Below the pieces are notes generated by a model. It was not told where the DNA came from. It did no database searches and worked only from the letters and a program-made list of their open reading frames with translations. Positions 5,715 to 9,739 of a stretch of DNA of 9,739 bases are shown one piece after another. The translations under genes were made by a program, and so were the position numbers. The number at the start of each line of letters is the position of its first letter. Position 1 is the stretch's first letter. Source of the DNA: DASUBV01 sp035763085 (GTDB lineage Bacteria; Actinomycetota; Actinomycetes; Streptosporangiales; Streptosporangiaceae); contig DASUBV010000374.1 in NCBI GenBank assembly GCA_035763085.1, forward strand, positions 1-9,739. The letters run 5' to 3'.

Positions 5715-6167
5715 ATGACGCTAGACAAGCTCTCCCCGCCGCGCCGGCCGCGATCCCTGGCCGCCGCTGCTCGCTGCATGATTGCCGTGGCCGGCCTGGC
5801 CGCCGTCGCCGCCTGCGGCAGTACGGCCGCGCCGGGCTCGGGCAGCACCGGGCCGGGCTCCGCCCCCAAGGCGTCCCTGAACATCTCGGTCCAGGGCGCA
5901 CCCGGTACCGCGGCCAAGCACTGGACGCTGCGCTGCGACCCGGCCGGTGGCACCCATCCGCACCCGGCCGCCGCCTGCGCCGCGCTGCTGGCGGTCAAGA
6001 ACCCGTTCGCCAAGCCGAAGCGCCACCAGATGTGCCCGATGATCATGGCCAGCTCGAAGCGGATGAGCATCAGCGGCACCTGGTACGGCCAGAAGGTCAA
6101 CAAGACGATCGTGGACGGCGGCTGTGATCTCGCCCTGTTTACCAAGCTGAACCAGGTGATGCGCTAG
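5715..6167 (+). CDS. Subtilisin-inhibitor-like (SSI family) lipoprotein
   Basis: The 150-residue protein begins with basic residues (RRPR), then a hydrophobic stretch ending in the lipobox VAAC, so Cys34 is a likely lipidation site for signal peptidase II. A Gly/Ser/Pro linker leads to a domain with SSI hallmarks: LRCDPAGGTHPHPAAACA (residues 72-89), MCPMI (106-110), a GTWYGQ strand (121-126) and a final Cys137. The cysteine pattern, Cys74/Cys88 and Cys107/Cys137, matches the two SSI disulfides. By alignment with Streptomyces SSI, whose reactive site follows Cys-Pro-Met, Met109 is the P1 residue, which predicts inhibition of subtilisin-like serine proteases. Most SSI proteins are secreted; this one appears tethered to the outer face of the membrane. 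ATG 5715 has AAGGAG only one base upstream, too close to act normally, but fits leaderless translation from the ECF-like promoter. GTG 5691 is the alternative. It is divergent from the histidine kinase. Confidence 0.85.
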   Translation: MTLDKLSPPRRPRSLAAAARCMIAVAGLAAVAACGSTAAPGSGSTGPGSAPKASLNISVQGAPGTAAKHWTLRCDPAGGTHPHPAAACAALLAVKNPFAKPKRHQMCPMIMASSKRMSISGTWYGQKVNKTIVDGGCDLALFTKLNQVMR

Positions 6168-6180
6168 CTCATGCACCCGC

Positions 6181-6215
6181 AGGTGACGGGCCGGCTGTCC
6201 CCCGGCCCGTCACCT
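6181..6215. terminator. Terminator hairpin 1 downstream of the SSI gene
   Basis: AGGTGACGGGCCGG (6181-6194) pairs perfectly with 6202-6215, a 14-bp stem with a 7-base loop, starting 13 bases after the SSI stop. It is symmetric enough to work for either strand; no U-run is present. Confidence 0.75.
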
Positions 6216-6216
6216 C

Positions 6217-6257
6217 GCCGGGGCACCGGGCGGTCGCTGCCCCGCCGGTGCCCCGGC
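6217..6257. terminator. Terminator hairpin 2
   Basis: GCCGGGGCACCGG (6217-6229) pairs perfectly with 6245-6257, a 13-bp stem enclosing 15 bases, some of which (GCGG/CCGC) can extend the stem with a bulge. It begins one base after hairpin 1 ends. Confidence 0.65.
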
Positions 6258-6266
6258 TCCCGGTCA

Positions 6267-6309
6267 GGCCGGCCGGCGCGTCCCATCCCCGCTCGCGCGC
6301 CGGCCGGCC
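6267..6309. terminator. Hairpin 3 before the DNA glycosylase 3' end
   Basis: GGCCGGCCGGCGCG (6267-6280) pairs perfectly with 6296-6309, a 14-bp stem with a 15-base loop. It lies 71 bases from the glycosylase stop codon and is the best candidate terminator for that minus-strand gene. Confidence 0.6.
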
Positions 6310-6380
6310 GTCCTCATGCCTCGGCGCCGGGCCGGGGCGACCCGGGCTGGAGCTAATCAGGCGGGGCTGCCCGGCCGGGG

Positions 6381-7259
6381 TTACTTCAGCAGGCGTGACA
6401 TCCGCCGGTCGGCCAGCGGCTTCCCGCCGGTCTGGCAGGTCGCGCAGTACTGCAGCGCGGAATCGGCGAACGACACCTCGCGGACGGTGTCGCCGCACAC
6501 CGGGCAGGGCTGCCCGGCCCGCCCGTGCACCCGCAGGCCGGCCTTCTTCTCTTTCTTCAGGTCCCCCGCGGCCAGGCCGTCGGACCGCGCGATCGCCTCG
6601 GTCAGCGTGGCCACGATCACCGCGTGCAAGGCCGCCACGTCGTCGCTGCTCAGGCTGGAGGCCAGCCGGAACGGCGACATCTTCGCCGCATGCAGGACCT
6701 CGTCGGAATAGGCGTTGCCGATCCCGGCGATCAGCTTCTGGTCCCGCAGCACGCCCTTGATCTGGGTCCTCCGGCCCGCCAGGATCCCGCCTAGTACCTC
6801 GGGCGTGAACGACGGGTCGAGCGGATCGGGACCCAGAGCCGCCACGCCCGGCACCGCGGCCGGATCGGCCACCAGGTACACCGCCAGGCGCTTGCGGGTG
6901 CCCGCCTCGGTCAGGTCAAAGCCGGCGCCGTCGGCGAACCGCAGGCGGAATGCCAGCGGGCCCTTCCCCGGCCGCGGCGGGCCGTCGGGCAGGGAGTCGC
7001 GCCAGCGCAGCCACCCGGCCCTGGCCAGATGCACGATCAGGTGCAGGAGCTGGCCATCACTGGCCGGGATGACGCCCAGGTCCAGGAACTTCCCGTGCCG
7101 GCTGGTCGCGGTGATGGTGCCGCCCTGCAGCGCGGTCAGCGGCGGATCATAGGTCTTCAGGACCGAGAACTCGGCGATGTCGGCGCGCTCGATCACGCGC
7201 CCGGCCGCCCGCTCTCGGAGGTCGGCCGCGAGCGCCTCCACCTCCGGGAGCTCCGGCAC
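6381..7259 (-). CDS. Fpg/Nei-family DNA glycosylase (formamidopyrimidine-type base excision repair)
   Basis: The 292-residue protein starts PELPEVEAL after Met, which places the catalytic N-terminal Pro2 and Glu3. Lys57 (RHGKFLD) is the conserved DNA-contacting lysine. The helix-two-turn-helix region IKGVLRDQKLIAGIGNAYSDEVLH (about 167-190) and a C-terminal zinc finger with Cys252, Cys255, Cys272 and Cys275 complete the fold. Family members excise oxidised purines or pyrimidines and cut the abasic site by beta/delta elimination. Two differences from E. coli Fpg stand out. The zinc-finger position of Arg258 (Met-less numbering) is Ser267 here, and some 16 residues (TGGKPLADRRMSRLLK) follow the finger. 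It may therefore belong to a separate actinobacterial subfamily, so I do not call it mutM or nei. GTG 7259 is required by the N-terminal proline chemistry; it lacks a Shine-Dalgarno but follows TACACT by 7 bases. Confidence 0.92.
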   Translation of the reverse strand: MPELPEVEALAADLRERAAGRVIERADIAEFSVLKTYDPPLTALQGGTITATSRHGKFLDLGVIPASDGQLLHLIVHLARAGWLRWRDSLPDGPPRPGKGPLAFRLRFADGAGFDLTEAGTRKRLAVYLVADPAAVPGVAALGPDPLDPSFTPEVLGGILAGRRTQIKGVLRDQKLIAGIGNAYSDEVLHAAKMSPFRLASSLSSDDVAALHAVIVATLTEAIARSDGLAAGDLKKEKKAGLRVHGRAGQPCPVCGDTVREVSFADSALQYCATCQTGGKPLADRRMSRLLK

Positions 7260-7266
7260 GCTTCTG

Positions 7267-7272
7267 AGTGTA
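7267..7272 (-). promoter_or_regulatory. -10 element of the DNA glycosylase gene, probably leaderless
   Basis: Read on the minus strand this is TACACT, followed by 7 bases (CAGAAGC) and then the GTG start. A -10 this close to the start codon places the 5' end of the mRNA at or next to it, a common arrangement in actinobacteria. I see no convincing -35. Confidence 0.45.
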
Positions 7273-7545
7273 GGTCGCCGTGGCCAGCAAGGCAGCCCGC
7301 GAACGCGGTCCGCCGCGCCGGCAGCCATGACCGCCGGGAACAGCAGCTCGCCGGTGATTTTTCTCGCATTGACCGGGGGCGGTGCCGCTGCCATCCGGCC
7401 CGTGGTGCCAGTCAGCCATGCCGTGGCTGCATCCGATGACAAGGAGCCAGCCGGGCGCTTAAGCTGCGGCATGCGCTCCTGGCCAGGGGCAAGAGCGGCG
7501 GACCGGGCCGTACCACCGGAAGGGACCATGCCCGACATGATCGAA

Positions 7546-7567
7546 GCCCGGCGTTATCAGGCCGGGC
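7546..7567 (-). terminator. Hairpin downstream of tRNA-Leu
   Basis: GCCCGGC (7546-7552) pairs with GCCGGGC (7561-7567) around an 8-base loop. It follows the tRNA 3' end on the minus strand by about 43 bases and is the probable terminator of the tRNA transcript. Confidence 0.55.
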
Positions 7568-7582
7568 GTGCTCTGAGAGCAC
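7568..7582 (-). other. Small hairpin between tRNA-Leu and its terminator
   Basis: GTGCTC-TGA-GAGCAC forms a 6-bp stem immediately next to the larger hairpin. It may be a second part of the terminator or a structure in the tRNA 3' trailer that matters for end processing. Confidence 0.4.
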
Positions 7583-7609
7583 TTGCTGGGGCTGCTCAGG
7601 TAGTAACTG

Positions 7610-7692
7610 TGGGCGAGGAGGGATTTGAACCCTCACGTCCTCTCGGACACACGGACCTGAACCGTGCGCGTCTGCCGTTCCGCCACCCGCCC
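7610..7692 (-). tRNA. tRNA-Leu (anticodon CAG)
   Basis: On the minus strand a complete cloverleaf can be folded by hand. The acceptor stem GGGCGGG pairs with CTCGCCC (one G-U). The D-arm is GCG/CGC with loop GAACGGCAGA. The anticodon stem CACGG/CCGTG holds the loop TTCAGGT, giving anticodon CAG, which reads the codon CUG. The long variable arm (TGTCC-GAGA-GGACG) is class II and typical of leucine tRNAs. The T-arm is GAGGG/CCCTC with loop TTCAAAT. The discriminator base is A; the next genomic bases are CAG, so CCA is not encoded and must be added by tRNA nucleotidyltransferase. CUG is a dominant leucine codon in such genomes. The gene is divergent from fhaA. Confidence 0.97.
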
Positions 7693-7740
7693 TGGGCAGC
7701 CCATAGGTTAGCACGTCCGCAAGCGCTGCCATGTCGCCTA

Positions 7741-7746
7741 TACGAT
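7741..7746 (+). promoter_or_regulatory. Possible -10 element for the fhaA operon
   Basis: TACGAT fits TAnnnT and lies 14 bases before a strong ribosome binding site (GAGAGGAGG, 7761-7769). Transcription would start near 7753, giving a short leader of about 25 bases. No good -35 is visible, so this is tentative. Confidence 0.35.
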
Positions 7747-7777
7747 CGGATGCGAGTAGCGAGAGGAGGTGCCAACG

Positions 7778-8530
7778 GTGGGAGTCCTGCAGCGGTTTGA
7801 ACACCGGCTGGAAGGGATGGTCGAAGGTGCCTTCGCGCGGGCGTTCAAGTCCGAGCTGCAGCCGGTCGAGATCGCGAGCGCGGTACAGCGGGAGATGGAC
7901 GACCGCGCGGCCATCGTGGCCCAGGGCCGGACCCTGGTCCCCAATGACTTCGTGGTCGAGCTGGCCGACACCGATCACCAGCGGCTGGAGGTCTATGCCG
8001 ACAGCCTCGGGGTCGAGCTGGCCACCCTGGCCCGGGAGTACGCCAGGGAGCAGGGGTACTCATTCGTGGGGCCTGTGCAGATGCGCTTCGAGGGCGTTCC
8101 GGACCTGACGACCGGCACGTTCCGGATCCGGTCCGGGGTCATCCGGGGCACCACGGTGGAAGACGGCGAGATCCGCCGCCCGGCCAGCGACCTGCCCCGG
8201 CCGCCGGGGAACCTCAGCGGCAAGCCCCGGCTCCTGGTGTCCGGGCCGGACGGGTCGGACGGCAGCACGCAGCGGACCTACGACCTCACCGCCCCGATCA
8301 CGATCCTGGGCCGGGGCACCGACTGCGACCTGCGGCTGGTAGACCCTGGTGTCTCCCGCCACCATGCGGAGCTGCGGGTAGAGGACGGCGAGGTGGTACT
8401 CGTCGACCTGGACTCGACCAACGGCACTTTCGTCAACGGCCAGCCGATCCGCCGGGTCCGGCTGATGGACGGCACCCAGGTCACCCTCGGCCGCACCACG
8501 CTGGTGTTCCGGCGGGACAGCATTTACTGA
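7778..8530 (+). CDS. fhaA: FhaA: FhaA-N (DUF3662) plus FHA domain protein
   Basis: The 250-residue protein has two parts. Residues 1-115 match the FhaA N-terminal domain (GVLQRFEHRLEGMVEGAFARAF..., then LVPNDFVVEL). Residues about 150-247 form an FHA phosphothreonine-binding domain with Arg179 (GRG), Ser193-Arg-His-His196 and Asn215 (STNGT), the residues that hold phospho-Thr. In mycobacteria FhaA docks on phosphorylated partners such as the pseudokinase domain of MviN to restrain peptidoglycan precursor flipping; that role is carried over from family knowledge. It is shorter than M. tuberculosis FhaA, which has a long Gly/Tyr/Pro-rich linker between the two domains; only about 35 residues link them here. 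GTG 7778 is chosen because GAGAGGAGG ends 8 bases upstream; GTG 7769 lies within that binding site and is unlikely. It is first in the fhaA-fhaB-pstP operon. Confidence 0.93.
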   Translation: MGVLQRFEHRLEGMVEGAFARAFKSELQPVEIASAVQREMDDRAAIVAQGRTLVPNDFVVELADTDHQRLEVYADSLGVELATLAREYAREQGYSFVGPVQMRFEGVPDLTTGTFRIRSGVIRGTTVEDGEIRRPASDLPRPPGNLSGKPRLLVSGPDGSDGSTQRTYDLTAPITILGRGTDCDLRLVDPGVSRHHAELRVEDGEVVLVDLDSTNGTFVNGQPIRRVRLMDGTQVTLGRTTLVFRRDSIY

Positions 8531-8598
8531 CAGACGCAGCCCCGGTGCGCCCGGGCACAATCAGAGGCAGCTAAGGCCAGCCAAGGAATCATGACCCG

Positions 8599-9087
8599 AT
8601 GAACGCGCTCACGCTCACCCTCATCAGGCTCGCGTTCCTCGCCGTCTTGTGGCTGTTCGTCATCGCCGCGGTCGGCGTGGTGCGGACCGACCTGTTCGGC
8701 TCGACGCCACGACGGCGGCGGCAGGCGCGCAAGGCCCGGCCACCGCGGCCCCCGGCCCCGGCGCCCCGGCGCGCTCCGGCCCGCCCGGGCCGCAGCGCAC
8801 CCCATCAGATGGTGGTGACAGCCGGCGCGCTGGCGGGCACCACAATCGGCCTATCGGACACCCAGATCACTATCGGTCGGGCCGATGACGCCACACTCGT
8901 CCTTACAGATGACTACGCTTCGACCCGTCATGCCCGGCTCTTTCCGCAGGATGGTCAGTGGCTCGTGGAGGATCTCGGCTCCACCAACGGCACCTACCTC
9001 GACCGGCAGAAGGTCACGCAGCCCACCCCGGTACCAGTCGGCGTGCCCATTCGAATCGGTAAAACCGTTCTGGAGCTGCGCAGATGA
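8599..9087 (+). CDS. fhaB: FhaB (FipA-like): membrane-anchored FHA domain protein
   Basis: The 162-residue protein has one N-terminal transmembrane helix (about 7-29), a very basic Arg/Pro/Ala linker (about 37-68), which places the rest in the cytoplasm, and an FHA domain (about 70-162). Phospho-Thr-binding residues are present: Arg94 (IGRADD), Ser108-Thr-Arg-His111 (DDYASTRHARL) and Asn130 (GSTNGTYLD). Just before the FHA core, VVTAGALAG holds Thr74, at the place where mycobacterial FhaB/FipA carries a threonine phosphorylated by PknA/PknB, so self-docking after phosphorylation is possible. In mycobacteria FipA links FtsZ and FtsQ at the division site. It lies 68 bases after fhaA and overlaps pstP by 4 bases (ATGA). 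AAGGA (8583-8587) is 11 bases from ATG 8599. Confidence 0.93.
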   Translation: MNALTLTLIRLAFLAVLWLFVIAAVGVVRTDLFGSTPRRRRQARKARPPRPPAPAPRRAPARPGRSAPHQMVVTAGALAGTTIGLSDTQITIGRADDATLVLTDDYASTRHARLFPQDGQWLVEDLGSTNGTYLDRQKVTQPTPVPVGVPIRIGKTVLELRR

Positions 9088-9739
9088 CTCTGGCACTGCA
9101 CTACGCGCTCCGCTCAGACGTCGGACTCCTCCGCGAGGGGAACGAGGATTCCGCCTACGCGGGGCCCAACCTGCTCGCCATCGCCGACGGCATGGGCGGA
9201 CACGCCGCGGGTGAGGTCGCCAGCGCGGTCGCGATCGCCGCGATTGCCCCGCTGGACCAGCAGAACCTGCATGAGAGCCAGGCGATGCTCGGGGCCCTGG
9301 CCAACGCCGTGGCCACGGCCAACGCCACCCTGCACGAGATGAGCATCGCCGACCCGTCCACCGAGGGCATGGGCACCACGCTCACCGCGCTGCTGTGGGC
9401 CGGCTCCCAGGTGGCCCTGTGCCATATCGGTGACTCCCGTGGCTACCTGCTGCGCGACGGCGACTTCTACCAGATCACCCGCGATCACACCCTGGTCCAG
9501 ACCCTGGTCGACGAGGGCCGGCTGAGCGCGGCCGCGGCGGCCACGCACCCGCAGCGGTCCCTGGTCATGCGGGCGCTGCAGAGCAGCACCGACGCCGAGC
9601 CGGATCTGCAGATGCGTGAGGCGATCCTCGGCGACCGGTACCTGCTGTGCTCCGACGGGCTGTCCGACGTTGTCGCCGACCAGACCATCCACAAGACCCT
9701 CGTCTCCTGCCCGGACCCGGCGCAGGCCGTCGAGGAGCT
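9084..9739 (+). CDS. pstP: PstP: PP2C-family Ser/Thr protein phosphatase, N-terminal part
   Basis: The 218 visible codons are open to the window edge, so the end of the catalytic domain, the transmembrane helix and the extracellular tail expected for PstP lie outside. PP2C motifs appear in order: EGNEDS (residues 18-23), ADGMGGHAAGE (34-44) with metal ligand Asp35, GMGTTLTALL (95-104), HIGDSRGYLLRDG (114-126) with Asp117, and CSDGLSDVV (189-197) with Asp191. The fourth metal aspartate should fall about 11 residues beyond the edge. PstP/PrpC removes phosphate from PknA/PknB and their substrates and so balances the FHA proteins encoded upstream. The start overlaps the fhaB stop as ATGA, and GGAG (9072-9075) lies 8 bases upstream. 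By synteny in other actinobacteria, rodA, pbpA, pknA and pknB should follow. Confidence 0.96.
   Translation, partial: MTLALHYALRSDVGLLREGNEDSAYAGPNLLAIADGMGGHAAGEVASAVAIAAIAPLDQQNLHESQAMLGALANAVATANATLHEMSIADPSTEGMGTTLTALLWAGSQVALCHIGDSRGYLLRDGDFYQITRDHTLVQTLVDEGRLSAAAAATHPQRSLVMRALQSSTDAEPDLQMREAILGDRYLLCSDGLSDVVADQTIHKTLVSCPDPAQAVEE

Larger units (their letters stand above)
7260..7609. other. 350-base stretch without a supported gene
   Basis: Between the glycosylase start and the tRNA 3' end I find only the glycosylase -10 element (near 7270) and two hairpins next to the tRNA (7546-7582). Open frames here either run straight through the tRNA or extend the glycosylase upstream of its essential N-terminal proline, and none has protein-like features. 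Confidence 0.6.

Noticed and set aside
3559..5718. Two long plus-strand open frames inside the histidine kinase (3559-4527 and 4543-5718)
   Set aside because: They are antisense shadows of a high-GC gene: the kinase frame has complete catalytic motifs, while these translate to Gly/Ala/Arg/Gln-rich strings without domains.
6171..6498. Small open frames across the hairpin cluster
   Set aside because: They are made almost entirely of hairpin-forming GC repeats and have no ribosome binding site or protein-like content.
7260..7538. Upstream extension of the glycosylase frame
   Set aside because: Fpg/Nei enzymes need proline immediately after the initiator Met; an N-terminal extension of some 93 residues would inactivate the enzyme.
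7610..7692. tRNA-Leu as an integration (attB) site
   Set aside because: No integrase, phage gene or duplicated tRNA 3' end is present within the window.
7177..7800. Long plus-strand open frame covering the tRNA-Leu region
   Set aside because: It runs antisense through the tRNA and yields the peptide GEEGFEPSRPLGHTDLN, a well-known artefact of translating the antisense of a tRNA-Leu. No coding features elsewhere in it.

Overview
This window is high-GC actinobacterial DNA. It has strong G/C bias at third codon positions, frequent GTG starts, several starts that look leaderless, a subtilisin-inhibitor-like (SSI) protein (a family centred on actinomycetes), and the conserved actinobacterial block tRNA-Leu(CAG) / fhaA-fhaB-pstP. 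A filamentous, Streptomyces- or Streptosporangiales-type actinomycete is the best guess; the genus cannot be resolved by eye. I see no insertion sequence, phage gene, integrase or CRISPR array.

Left part (1-3351). The window opens inside a small minus-strand gene for a Bergerat-fold ATPase of the anti-sigma/RsbW type, of which only the N-terminus is present. Behind it lies a MarR-family regulator (minus) with an unusual low-complexity insertion. It is divergent from a plus-strand two-gene operon encoding an ABC-2 permease and its ATPase, of the Wzm/Wzt (TagGH, RfbD/RfbE) polysaccharide-exporter type. The shared promoter region holds a perfect 15-bp palindrome, GTTGTAC-C-GTACAAC, and a second, weaker, similarly spaced inverted repeat 44 bp away. 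These are good candidate MarR operators. Two hairpins end the ABC operon.

Middle part (3418-7259). A large minus-strand sensor histidine kinase (PAS-GAF-PAS-HisKA-HATPase) has no response regulator beside it and carries a repeat-rich C-terminal tail. Divergent from it is a short plus-strand gene for an SSI-family protease inhibitor that appears to be a lipoprotein. It has both SSI disulfide pairs, a CPM reactive-site segment, and an ECF-sigma-like promoter placed so that translation could be leaderless. Three long hairpins in a row separate it from a convergent Fpg/Nei-family DNA glycosylase (minus), also probably leaderless, which lacks the usual zinc-finger arginine and has a C-terminal extension.

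Right part (7546-9739). A minus-strand tRNA-Leu(CAG) without encoded CCA is divergent from fhaA (FhaA N-domain plus FHA), fhaB (membrane anchor plus FHA) and pstP (PP2C Ser/Thr phosphatase, cut by the window edge). This is the start of the conserved cell-wall and division signalling operon that in other actinobacteria continues with rodA, pbpA, pknA and pknB.

Three loci concern the cell envelope (surface polysaccharide export, a surface-tethered protease inhibitor, Ser/Thr-phosphorylation control of wall synthesis). Nothing in the sequence shows that they are regulated together.
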